Assembly: GCA_964658445.1 (NCBI GenBank)
Contig: CAZZZH010000269.1
Location: 1 to 6,052 of the forward strand
Reading direction: 5' to 3'
From: Ilyomonas sp964658445
GTDB taxonomy: Bacteria; Bacteroidota; Bacteroidia; Chitinophagales; Chitinophagaceae
Length of the DNA stretch: 6,052 bases
The translations under genes and the position numbers were made by a program. Below are positions 1 through 5,285 of the stretch, piece after piece (position 1 is the first letter of the stretch; each line of letters opens with the position of its first letter). The notes beneath the pieces are model-generated. The model did not search any database and was not told the DNA's origin. It was given only the letters and a program-made list of their open reading frames with translations.

Positions 1-66
1 ATCGTGAAAGCCATTGATATAATCGAAAATAAGCGCCAGTATAATAATAACAACAAGTAAGCTCAT
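1..66 (-). CDS. Inorganic phosphate transporter, PiT family (N-terminal fragment)
   Basis: The first 22 codons of a gene that runs off the left edge of the window. The reading begins with an ATG at 66 and gives MSLLVVIIILALIFDYINGF followed by HD. This is a hydrophobic first helix ending in the F-D-x-x-N-G-x-H-D signature that opens the N-terminal repeat of PiT (PHO4-type) phosphate permeases, which import phosphate with a cation across the inner membrane. The gene lies 31 bp downstream of the DUF47 gene on the same strand, a pairing common in Bacteroidota, so the two are probably co-transcribed. No Shine-Dalgarno sequence is visible. Only the signature is available, but with this neighbour the family call is solid; subtype and substrate cannot be judged. 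Confidence 0.85.
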   Translation of the reverse strand, partial: MSLLVVIIILALIFDYINGFHD

Positions 67-97
67 AGAAGCGGCAGGTAAGTGAGTAAAGGGAATA

Positions 98-745
98 CTA
101 CGCGTATTTTACAATGATAGATTCGATAACGTTAGCTGCATCTTCGCATTTATCGGTAACGATTTCCATTGCCTGGTAAATCTCTCTTTTTTTAATGAAC
201 GCCTTCATGTCGTTCTCATTCTCGAAGAGATGCTCAAGGTTCAGGTCGTAAATGTCGTCTGCCTGGTTTTCAATGCTGTTTACACGCACCATGGCTTCCG
301 TCATTCGACGCAGGTTCTTCATGTCGCGCAGCTCGTGCACAGCGGTCTTAATTTCTAAAGAAGATTCAACAATCAGTTCTGCCATTTTGCGAATTCCGGT
401 ATCATCGGGATTAACCTGGTAGAAGTTTATTTTTTTGGCGGAGCCATAAATATAATCGCAGATATCGTCGAGTGCCGAGGTTAAAGCATGAATGTCTTCT
501 CGGTCGAAAGGAGTAATGAAGTTTCGGCTCAGTTCGGTAAAAATGGTATGCGTAGTATCGTCGTTGCGGTGCTCCAGGTCTTCCAGTTTGGAAATGAGCA
601 GGGTGCGTTGCTTCTTGTCGGGCTCATATACCATTTGTTTCAGCATCAAACCCATATTGTGCACCGTGGTTCCTACCTCTTCAAACAACTCGTAAAAGAT
701 GGTATTCTTCGGCATGAACATTCTTCCAAACGTATTAAGACCCAT
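98..745 (-). CDS. DUF47 family PhoU-like phosphate transport accessory protein
   Basis: A 215-residue, all-helical cytoplasmic protein of normal DUF47 (PhoU_div) length. The opening MGLNTFGRMFMPKNTIFYEL is typical of the family's N-terminus in Bacteroidota and supports the ATG at 745. PhoU-like acidic E/D-xxx-D metal-binding motifs recur: E58/D62 (LEHRND), the D93-D94-D97 cluster (ALDDICDYI), E159/D163 (ENQADD) and D198/D202 (TDKCED). DUF47 proteins are usually encoded beside PiT permeases and are thought to modulate their activity, and the next gene on this strand is such a permease. A perfect TAnnTTTG-like box (TATTTTTG) lies 14 nt before the start. The family call is strong; the regulatory role is inferred from family and context. 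Confidence 0.92.
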   Translation of the reverse strand: MGLNTFGRMFMPKNTIFYELFEEVGTTVHNMGLMLKQMVYEPDKKQRTLLISKLEDLEHRNDDTTHTIFTELSRNFITPFDREDIHALTSALDDICDYIYGSAKKINFYQVNPDDTGIRKMAELIVESSLEIKTAVHELRDMKNLRRMTEAMVRVNSIENQADDIYDLNLEHLFENENDMKAFIKKREIYQAMEIVTDKCEDAANVIESIIVKYA

Positions 746-759
746 ACTGATAATTTTTA

Positions 760-767
760 CAAAAATA
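760..767 (-). promoter_or_regulatory. Candidate -7 promoter box for the DUF47-PiT operon
   Basis: Read on the minus strand this is TATTTTTG, an exact match to the Bacteroidota -7 consensus TAnnTTTG. It ends 14 nt before the DUF47 ATG, implying a very short 5' leader. No good TTG-type -33 element is seen at the usual spacing, so this is a candidate only. Confidence 0.45.
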
Positions 768-808
768 GAGATATGCCGATAGCTTGCCGGATAAGGGTGA
801 GAATTAAT

Positions 809-837
809 ATTAAGATAATGTGGACTTTTATCTTAAT
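809..837. repeat. 10-bp inverted repeat, possible operator
   Basis: ATTAAGATAA (809-818) and TTATCTTAAT (828-837) are perfect inverted copies separated by 9 nt. The dyad is AT-rich and has no T-run after it, so it does not look like a terminator. It lies about 40 bp upstream of the DUF47 promoter-like box and about 290 bp upstream of the divergent membrane-protein gene. A transcription-factor site is the natural guess, but nothing identifies the factor. Confidence 0.4.
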
Positions 838-1128
838 TGTTTATATCAAAAAACACAGCGAAGGTTTCACACACGGGTTGATAAGACTAATCGGAACCCA
901 AAAAGAGGCAAGTAATGCATTATCTGTTCTTTTAAAACAGCCTGCTACCATTACATTCCGAAGGCGGTTATCCAACAGACATCGCCACGCTACGCGTCGC
1001 TCTTTGCGCCAGCGCACTTTTGTATGCCTTATATTGAATTGAGCAAAAGATAATCATCTTTATTTTTCCCGAAATGCAAGGGATGGAATAGTTTATGAGA
1101 GACAGCTAAGAATAAACTTTTAAAAGCC

Positions 1129-1587
1129 ATGTTTAGCAAACGTTTTCTATCTACTTACCTGTTTCGCGGCCTGATAGCGGCTGCCGTATACTGCATTACC
1201 GTTGTTGTTTTCCTGTATCAGCGCCAGTTCCAGTCCATCTGGTTATTGTTCCTCGGCAATGCACTCTTCCTGTTTTCAGTGATAGCCATAGTTTATATTT
1301 ATAATGCCAGAAAACGCACTTCCGAGTCGTCTGTCAACTCGGCTATATCGGGGCATATGCTGTCCATCACCGGCGCCACCCTTTCTGTTATTCTCTCCGT
1401 GATGTTGTTTCTTATTTTTAGTGCAGGCGGCAATCCCGGCACCGGCGAAGTGCTGCACCAGGCGCCGGCAAACTTTAACCCCGGCGGTACGCATGGTATG
1501 CTGTTTATATTGGTGGTAAATGCTGCTCTTGGCAATACCATCAGCGGGTTTTTTGCAGCTATCATTACCTCATTTACCGTAAGATAA
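1129..1587 (+). CDS. Small four-helix integral membrane protein, unknown function
   Basis: A 152-residue protein that I cannot assign to a named family. Four hydrophobic segments are visible, at about residues 12-29, 37-58, 77-98 and 122-147. Between helices 2 and 3 lies a basic, polar stretch (NARKRTSESS, 59-68), probably cytoplasmic. Between helices 3 and 4 is a Gly/Pro/Asn-rich loop (AGGNPGTGEVLHQAPANFNPGG, in part). There is no cleavable signal peptide, enzyme motif or conserved charged residue inside the helices. The ATG at 1129 gives a basic N-terminus (MFSKRF) before the first helix, as expected. A hairpin follows the stop and the tRNA methyltransferase gene starts 61 bp later on the same strand. 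The layout resembles small Bacteroidota DUF4199-like membrane proteins, but no signature supports that name. Coding status is well supported; function is open. Confidence 0.82.
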   Translation: MFSKRFLSTYLFRGLIAAAVYCITVVVFLYQRQFQSIWLLFLGNALFLFSVIAIVYIYNARKRTSESSVNSAISGHMLSITGATLSVILSVMLFLIFSAGGNPGTGEVLHQAPANFNPGGTHGMLFILVVNAALGNTISGFFAAIITSFTVR

Positions 1588-1589
1588 AA

Positions 1590-1622
1590 AGACGAACACG
1601 CCGCAACGGCGTCACTTCGTTT
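1590..1622 (+). terminator. Hairpin after the membrane-protein gene, candidate terminator
   Basis: Immediately after the stop codon, ACGCCG (1598-1603), loop CAA and CGGCGT (1607-1612) form a GC-rich stem. It is extended, after a small internal loop, by ACGAA (1592-1596) pairing with TTCGT (1616-1620). Only a short T-rich stretch follows, so the U-tract is poor. It precedes a promoter-like box for the next gene, which fits termination of the upstream transcript. It could instead be a processing or stabilising structure in a two-gene mRNA. Confidence 0.4.
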
Positions 1623-1634
1623 ACCCATAACCCT

Positions 1635-1642
1635 CACTTTTG
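1635..1642 (+). promoter_or_regulatory. Candidate -7 promoter box for the tRNA methyltransferase gene
   Basis: CACTTTTG matches TAnnTTTG at five of six fixed positions and ends 6 nt before the ATG at 1649. This would give an almost leaderless transcript. The same distance to the start is seen at the HAD gene (3561-3568). No clear -33 element is present. Confidence 0.4.
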
Positions 1643-1648
1643 TGGCGT

Positions 1649-2335
1649 ATGGAAAGAAAGGCAGTGCTAACCGCCGATGGCTCGCACACAATAGCCCTCA
1701 GCGGCAGCCACATTACCTACCACAGCTTGCATGGCGCTGTACAAGAAAGCCGCCACGTGTATATAGAAGCGGGGCTGAAGTATGCGCTGTCGCAATTTAC
1801 CCCCACCGGCACGCAGCCTCTTCGCGTGATGGAGATAGGCTTTGGAACGGGGCTGAACGCCTTGCTTTCATACCAACAAATGAGAGAAATCCAATCATCT
1901 CTTTATTATTACGCAATAGAACCCTACCCGCTGCTGTTGCAAGAAGCCCAACTATTAAATTATGTGCAACAGTTGGCCGACCCTACGCTCGCGCCTGTCT
2001 TTTCTCTTTTGCATACGGCTGTGTGGGAAGAAGCGGTGGGCATAACCAACACATTTACCTTGTATAAAACTCAACTTCCTGTATTGCAAATGGCGGCGCA
2101 AGATCCGTTTCACGTGGTGTATTTCGATGCATTTGCACCCGATGTACAGCCCGAGTTATGGACGACTGAAGTATTTGAAAAACTCTATCAACTCTTATAC
2201 GGCGGTGGCGCGCTGGTTACGTATTGCAGCAAGGGAACCGTGCGCCGCGCTATGCAATCGGTTGGGTTTATAATAGAAAAAAGAAAGGGACCGCCAGGAA
2301 AGCGCGAAATGGTAAGGGCAATAAAAACGCGCTAA
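1649..2335 (+). CDS. mnmD: tRNA 5-aminomethyl(-2-thio)uridine-34 methyltransferase, MnmD/MnmC2 type (DUF752)
   Basis: A 228-residue cytoplasmic SAM-dependent enzyme predicted to methylate the aminomethyl group on wobble uridine 34 of tRNAs, making the methylaminomethyl modification downstream of MnmE/MnmG. Family landmarks occur in order: TADGSHT (8-14), YHSLHGAVQESRHVYIEAGL (24-43), the SAM-binding loop MEIGFGTGLNALL (61-73), YFDAFAPDVQPELWT (158-172), GGGALVTYCSKGTVRR (185-200) and the C-terminal GPPGKREM (214-221). It corresponds to the methyltransferase half of E. coli MnmC without the FAD oxidase half, as in the characterised Aquifex DUF752 protein. I chose the ATG at 1649; an in-frame TTG at 1640 would overlap the promoter-like box and only add MWR. 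The stop overlaps that of the convergent DUF5655 gene. Confidence 0.93.
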   Translation: MERKAVLTADGSHTIALSGSHITYHSLHGAVQESRHVYIEAGLKYALSQFTPTGTQPLRVMEIGFGTGLNALLSYQQMREIQSSLYYYAIEPYPLLLQEAQLLNYVQQLADPTLAPVFSLLHTAVWEEAVGITNTFTLYKTQLPVLQMAAQDPFHVVYFDAFAPDVQPELWTTEVFEKLYQLLYGGGALVTYCSKGTVRRAMQSVGFIIEKRKGPPGKREMVRAIKTR

Positions 2336-2709
2336 CTTATGCTCTGTTCGCGGTGGTAGGCGACCTTCATAAAGTGCTTTACTTCTTCGTTCACATCATC
2401 GGTGTGGTACATGCGAAAGTGGTGGTTAAACTGGTGTGCATCGCCGGGCACCTGCGCTATCTTGGTAAAGCAAAGATTATCGGGGTAAGGCTGGGTAAAA
2501 GGAAACACAACGTGGATAAAGTTCTTTCCCAACTGGGTAATGTAGGCAATGCGCCGGCTGCCGTTATCAATACCAATCATGGTCTTGGCGGCGTGAAGCG
2601 TTACCGCTCCAATCTCTACATATTCGTTTACAAAATGCTGAAAGAGCGACTGGGTGAGTTCTGGTTTGTTCCTTAAAAAATCATCTACCGTTTTGTTTGC
2701 CTCGCTCAT
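2332..2709 (-). CDS. DUF5655 domain-containing protein
   Basis: A 125-residue soluble protein covered almost entirely by one domain that I recognise as DUF5655. The landmarks are a helical start, LFQHFVNEYVEIGAVTLHAAKTMIGI (22-47), containing the family's typical start and its conserved x-x-K-T turn; then strands around FIHVVFPF (64-71); then HHFRMYHTDDVNEEVKHFMK (96-115) and VAYHRE, the closing element that resembles the family pattern H-x-x-R-x-x-s-x-D-D-v-d-x-e-v. No catalytic residues are known for this family, and no signal peptide or membrane helix is present. The ATG at 2709 follows the VOC gene stop by 43 bp on the same strand, suggesting a two-gene operon. Its 3' end overlaps the convergent mnmD gene by 4 bp, so no terminator fits between them. 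The biological role is unknown. Confidence 0.82.
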   Translation of the reverse strand: MSEANKTVDDFLRNKPELTQSLFQHFVNEYVEIGAVTLHAAKTMIGIDNGSRRIAYITQLGKNFIHVVFPFTQPYPDNLCFTKIAQVPGDAHQFNHHFRMYHTDDVNEEVKHFMKVAYHREQSIS

Positions 2710-2752
2710 GGTTTATTTATAAAAAAGAGTAAATAAGTGCTGTCCCGCCCGC

Positions 2753-3127
2753 CTACTGCTGAAACAATCCCCATACATTGCCCGAAGGGTCGGCAAAGCG
2801 CGCCGTCACCTCGGGGAGCTGCTGCCCTATGGGTTGTACAATGGTTCCGCCATGTTCTACTATTGCCTGCACGGTAGCTTCTATATCTTCTATCATAATG
2901 TAGATCAAAATACCGGGCTCTGCCACAGGCGTTTTATCGAGCCGCCAGGTGCCGCTTACTTCCGTTACGCCATCGTCAAACGCAAGCGAGCCATCGCCAC
3001 GGGTGCGTATTGTCCACTTGAATACATTGTGATAAAACGACGAAGATTCGATCACATCGCGTGAGGGAATTTCGAGATAACAGATTTTGCCGTTAGCAAA
3101 CGTGGGTCGTGTTGGCGATGGTGTCAT
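2753..3127 (-). CDS. VOC (glyoxalase/bleomycin-resistance) superfamily protein
   Basis: A 124-residue protein with the two beta-alpha-beta-beta-beta modules of the vicinal oxygen chelate fold. Module one spans about 14-65 (ICYLEIPSRDV, then SSFYHNVFKWTI). Module two spans about 73-123 (ILIYIMIEDIEATVQAIVEH, and the closing FADPSGNVWGLFQ). VOC proteins include metal-dependent isomerases, dioxygenases and antibiotic-binding proteins. Here the usual C-terminal metal-ligand Glu position appears to be in G-L-F-Q, so a complete glyoxalase-type metal site is not obvious and the substrate cannot be named. I chose the ATG at 3127: the longer frame back to a TTG at 3244 lacks VOC character and would include the promoter-like box at 3211-3218. 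It is followed 43 bp later by the DUF5655 gene, probably co-transcribed. Confidence 0.88.
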   Translation of the reverse strand: MTPSPTRPTFANGKICYLEIPSRDVIESSSFYHNVFKWTIRTRGDGSLAFDDGVTEVSGTWRLDKTPVAEPGILIYIMIEDIEATVQAIVEHGGTIVQPIGQQLPEVTARFADPSGNVWGLFQQ

Positions 3128-3210
3128 GTTGGTTTGTTTTATGTTTGTGCAATGGCTGCCGCGCGGCGGTTTCACTTTATTTCGGGGTAAAATGGCAGTC
3201 GCAAGCTTCG

Positions 3211-3218
3211 CAAATGTA
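3211..3218 (-). promoter_or_regulatory. Candidate -7 promoter box for the VOC-DUF5655 pair
   Basis: On the minus strand this reads TACATTTG, an exact TAnnTTTG match. A TTGG lies upstream with about 23 nt between the TTG and the box, slightly longer than usual. The implied leader is roughly 75-80 nt. It also argues against the longer start of the VOC gene. Confidence 0.45.
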
Positions 3219-3285
3219 CTTTCTTCTATCGTTCTTATTGCCAAGCTATTTTATCTCATTGCGAAGCGCAAAAAAGGGAATAATT

Positions 3286-3322
3286 GCATAGCTGGCTGAT
3301 GCAGAGAACAGCATAGCTAGCT
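3286..3322 (+). repeat. Short direct repeat GCATAGCT(G/A)GCT
   Basis: GCATAGCTGGCT (3286-3297) and GCATAGCTAGCT (3311-3322) agree at 11 of 12 positions with a period of 25 nt. The second copy runs into TAGCTTTG (3318-3325), an exact TAnnTTTG match on the plus strand with no gene close behind it. They could be tandem protein-binding sites in front of an unrecognised transcript, or chance. Confidence 0.35.
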
Positions 3323-3364
3323 TTGCAAAAGGGCTTGCAACGCTCATTGGAAGCTTTGTTTGTC

Positions 3365-3403
3365 GTGCAAACATTTTTACAGCTAAAGCAAAGACGTTTG
3401 CAC
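3365..3403. repeat. 8-bp inverted repeat in the spacer
   Basis: GTGCAAAC (3365-3372) and GTTTGCAC (3396-3403) are perfect inverted copies separated by 23 nt. They could form a stem-loop in RNA or a spaced operator. No T-run follows directly. It lies inside the long inverted repeat described at 3257-3538. Confidence 0.35.
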
Positions 3404-3560
3404 TTAAAGATGAATAAATAATAAACTGCGCAGCTAGAAGGCGGCCTGGGAATAAACTTTTTTTCTAGTCATTGATCTGGGTTTTCCTATTAGTAAGCAA
3501 TACTATTCTTAGCGTTGCTTTTTTTGCGCTTCGCAATGGGGCGAAAGCGCGGCTTACTGC

Positions 3561-3568
3561 TATCTTCG
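3561..3568 (+). promoter_or_regulatory. Candidate -7 promoter box for the HAD gene
   Basis: TATCTTCG matches TAnnTTTG at five of six fixed positions and ends 5 nt before the ATG at 3574, suggesting a nearly leaderless mRNA. This placement supports 3574 rather than the upstream in-frame ATG at 3472 as the real start. Confidence 0.45.
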
Positions 3569-3573
3569 CGGTT

Positions 3574-4254
3574 ATGAAAAAAGCATTCATTTTCGATATG
3601 AACGGAACGATGGTAGACGATATGAGCTACCACGCCGAAGCGTGGCGCAACATTATTAACGGCGATCTGAAGGGTAACCTCTCGCCCGAAGAAGTAAAGC
3701 GCGAGATGTATGGAAAAAACGAAGAAGTGCTGGCACGCGTGTTTGGAGAAAACATATTCAACACCGAGGAGATGGACCGCATATCGCTGAAGAAAGAAGA
3801 AGCCTATCAGGCTGCTTTTCGCCCACACCTTACGCTTATCAACGGCTTGCCGGAGTTTTTAGAAAAAGCCTACGCAAAAGGCATTCCCATGGCGATAGGC
3901 ACGGCTGCCATTCCGTTCAATATCGATTTTGTGCTGGATAACCTGAACCTGCGGCATTACTTCCGCGCCATCATCAGCGCCGACGATGTAGAGAAGAGCA
4001 AGCCACACCCCGAAACGTTTCTAAAAGCCGCTGCTGCATTGGGTTTAAAGCCGGATGATTGTATTGTATTTGAAGACTCGCCCAAAGGAATAGAAACTGC
4101 GCTGAATGCTGGTATGCAGGCAATTGCCATTACGACCATGCACGGCGAAGAAGACTTTGCGACGTATGATAATATCATCCTGTTTATAACAGATTATACT
4201 GACGAAAGGTTACAGCCTTTTCTCCTGACTGCGGAAGAAAATACAGCTTTGTAA
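3574..4254 (+). CDS. HAD-superfamily hydrolase, beta-phosphoglucomutase-like, with variant motif I
   Basis: A 226-residue cytoplasmic protein with a Rossmann-like HAD core and a helical C1 cap (about 15-85). Motif I is FDMNGTMVDD, with the nucleophile Asp at 8. Motif II is Thr110 (MAIGTAA), motif III is Lys143 (KSKPHPETF) and motif IV is E167-D168 (VFEDSPKGIETALNAG). SYHAEAW (18-24) and MYGKNEEVL (45-53) resemble the cap region of beta-phosphoglucomutases and small sugar-phosphate phosphatases. The odd point is Asn10, where these enzymes normally have the general acid/base Asp (DxDGT). Mg2+ binding through the backbone at that position could survive, but phosphoryl turnover may differ. The ATG at 3574 is chosen because the family motif begins at once; a frame extending to 3472 adds 34 atypical residues and runs over the right repeat arm. 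Substrate is not predictable. Confidence 0.88.
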   Translation: MKKAFIFDMNGTMVDDMSYHAEAWRNIINGDLKGNLSPEEVKREMYGKNEEVLARVFGENIFNTEEMDRISLKKEEAYQAAFRPHLTLINGLPEFLEKAYAKGIPMAIGTAAIPFNIDFVLDNLNLRHYFRAIISADDVEKSKPHPETFLKAAAALGLKPDDCIVFEDSPKGIETALNAGMQAIAITTMHGEEDFATYDNIILFITDYTDERLQPFLLTAEENTAL

Positions 4255-4307
4255 AGAGGTCAGTCGCGGTGTACAAAAACTTTTTCTTCACGGGAAAGCA
4301 GCGCACC

Positions 4308-5267
4308 TTACTGGGGTACAGGCGCCATTACGCCGGTTGATTTCAGCCAGCTGTTTACCGTCATCCAATTAAGGCAGCGTTCCATCCACAAGTCTTTGCT
4401 TTTCGGCACATGCATACCGAAGCCATGCCCACCGCTTTGGTAAATGTGCATCTCTACGGGCACATGATGCTGTCTCAGCGCATTGTAAAAAAGAAGGCTG
4501 TTTTGCACATTCACCACATCATCATCCGTAGCATGAACGAGGAAGGTAGGTGGCGTATCGCTGGTTACCTGCAGCTCGTTAGAGTAATATTTCTTTTTCT
4601 CCTTGGTTGGGTTTTTACCTAATAAATTATCTCTTGAACCCCGGTGCCCGATGCTGTCGTCAAACGAAATAACCGGATAAATCAGGATCATGAAATCGGG
4701 ACGCAGGCTGGTGTTGTTAGCGTTTGCAATCACGGCTTTGCCATAATGCGTGCCCTCGGTGGACGCCAAGTGCCCGCCCGCCGAAAAACCTATAATGCCA
4801 ATGCGCTGTGGATTGATGTTCCATTCCGTTGCGCGCTCGCGTACTGTCTTCATTGCTTCCTGTGCATCCTGCAACGGGCCAATCTCTTTGTTTACCATCG
4901 TGGCATCGTCGGGTATGCGGTATTTTAATACAAACGCAGCAACGCCTTGCTTTACAAATTCTTTAGCAACATCGCTACCCTCGTGCGCTGCTGCCAGCAC
5001 GCTGTAGCCACCACCGGGGCAGATAATAACGGCGGTGCCATTTGCCTGCGATTTCGGTGGCAGGTAAGCAGTAATGGTAGGGCGGCTTACTTTATTAATA
5101 ATCAGCACACCGTTGTTGGTCGTGGTTTCTTCGTCCGGTGAAGGCCGGCTATTGGGAATGCTGTCGGTGTAGAGGGGCATTACTTTCTGCGCAACGGCTG
5201 TGTGTTTCATAAGCATGAAAAAAGATAAAAGTATAAAGCAAGGAAGCAACCGTTTCGTAGTGAACAT
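4308..5267 (-). CDS. Exported alpha/beta hydrolase (BD-FAE / acetylesterase-like)
   Basis: A 319-residue protein with a signal peptide: basic start (MFTTKRLLP), hydrophobic core to about residue 20, and a likely cut after AVA at 24-26. It therefore acts in the periplasm or outside the cell. The mature part is a single alpha/beta-hydrolase domain: oxyanion loop CPGGGY (83-88), nucleophile elbow GFSAGGH with Ser162, probable acid Asp249 in HATDDDVV, and His281 in GGHGFGMH. This family contains carbohydrate acetylesterases and feruloyl-esterase-like enzymes acting on plant polysaccharides; in Bacteroidota such exported members commonly deacylate glycans, but no polysaccharide-utilisation genes are nearby. 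It converges with the HAD gene across a 53-bp gap and diverges from the MFS gene. Start 5267 is the ATG that begins the signal peptide. The family is firm; the substrate is inferred. Confidence 0.9.
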   Translation of the reverse strand: MFTTKRLLPCFILLSFFMLMKHTAVAQKVMPLYTDSIPNSRPSPDEETTTNNGVLIINKVSRPTITAYLPPKSQANGTAVIICPGGGYSVLAAAHEGSDVAKEFVKQGVAAFVLKYRIPDDATMVNKEIGPLQDAQEAMKTVRERATEWNINPQRIGIIGFSAGGHLASTEGTHYGKAVIANANNTSLRPDFMILIYPVISFDDSIGHRGSRDNLLGKNPTKEKKKYYSNELQVTSDTPPTFLVHATDDDVVNVQNSLLFYNALRQHHVPVEMHIYQSGGHGFGMHVPKSKDLWMERCLNWMTVNSWLKSTGVMAPVPQ

Positions 5268-5285
5268 GCTGAGGTATTTAATTGG

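Larger units (their letters stand above)
746..1128. other. Divergent intergenic region between DUF47 and membrane-protein genes
   Basis: 383 bp with no convincing gene. It should hold the promoters for both flanking genes: a TATTTTTG box on the minus side, and AT-rich sequence just before 1129 without a clean consensus box. It contains a 10-bp inverted repeat at 809-837 and a weak GGGTT/AACCC pair (875-899). I see no tRNA, ncRNA consensus or mobile-element trace. A plus-strand open frame that crosses it is largely the antisense of the DUF47 gene and has no protein-like character. Confidence 0.6.
3257..3538. repeat. Perfect 19-bp long-range inverted repeat (arms 3257-3275 and 3520-3538)
   Basis: The left arm is CATTGCGAAGCGCAAAAAA; the right arm is its exact reverse complement, TTTTTTGCGCTTCGCAATG. 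Each arm also holds a small palindrome, TTGCG-N3-CGCAA. Read toward its nearest gene, each arm has the same orientation: one upstream of the VOC promoter-like box, the other upstream of the HAD promoter-like box. No matching target-site duplication flanks the arms and no transposase lies between them. Possible explanations are paired regulatory sites, a dispersed palindromic (REP-like) repeat in two copies, or a MITE-like relic. Confidence 0.6.
3128..3573. other. Divergent, repeat-bearing intergenic region
   Basis: 446 bp between the VOC gene and the HAD gene, with no convincing coding sequence. It contains a 19-bp perfect inverted repeat with arms 244 bp apart (3257-3275 and 3520-3538), a near-direct 12-nt repeat (3286-3297 and 3311-3322), and an 8-bp stem pair (3365-3372 and 3396-3403). 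A CTAGAA/TTCTAG pair ends in a T-run (3434-3468). Promoter-like boxes occur on both strands. The AGCT and TTGCA words recur many times between 3285 and 3440. Short open frames on the plus strand here show no protein-like composition. Confidence 0.6.

Noticed and set aside
488..1042. Plus-strand open frame of 184 codons
   Set aside because: It is antisense to the well-supported DUF47 gene for about half its length, then runs through spacer. The translation lacks domain-like character.
1024..1053. Nine-codon ORF (MPYIELSKR) right after a CACTTTTG box
   Set aside because: Too short to support, and the box is only a near match; it may be chance in the spacer.
3128..3244. N-terminal extension of the VOC gene to a TTG start
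   Set aside because: The 39 extra residues lack VOC character, and the region contains an exact TAnnTTTG box pointing at the ATG at 3127.
3087..3299. Short plus-strand open frames (70 and 60 codons) in the VOC/HAD spacer
   Set aside because: They overlap the VOC 5' end in antisense, have no family features and include the repeat arm.
3257..3538. Complete insertion sequence
   Set aside because: There is no transposase and no target-site duplication, and the interior is only 244 bp. At most it is a MITE-like relic, kept as a repeat.
3526..3550. GCGCTTCGC/GCGAAAGCGC hairpin as a terminator
   Set aside because: The T-run precedes the stem on the plus strand, and an A-run follows it on the minus strand, so it is in the wrong order for an intrinsic terminator on either strand.
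3472..3573. Upstream extension of the HAD gene by 34 codons
   Set aside because: The HAD motif starts right after the ATG at 3574, the extension is unlike the family, and it covers a promoter-like box and a repeat arm.
4255..4307. Bidirectional terminator between the convergent HAD and esterase genes
   Set aside because: I see AAAAACTTTTT, but this palindrome cannot form a useful stem-loop, and there is no GC-rich stem next to a T-run.
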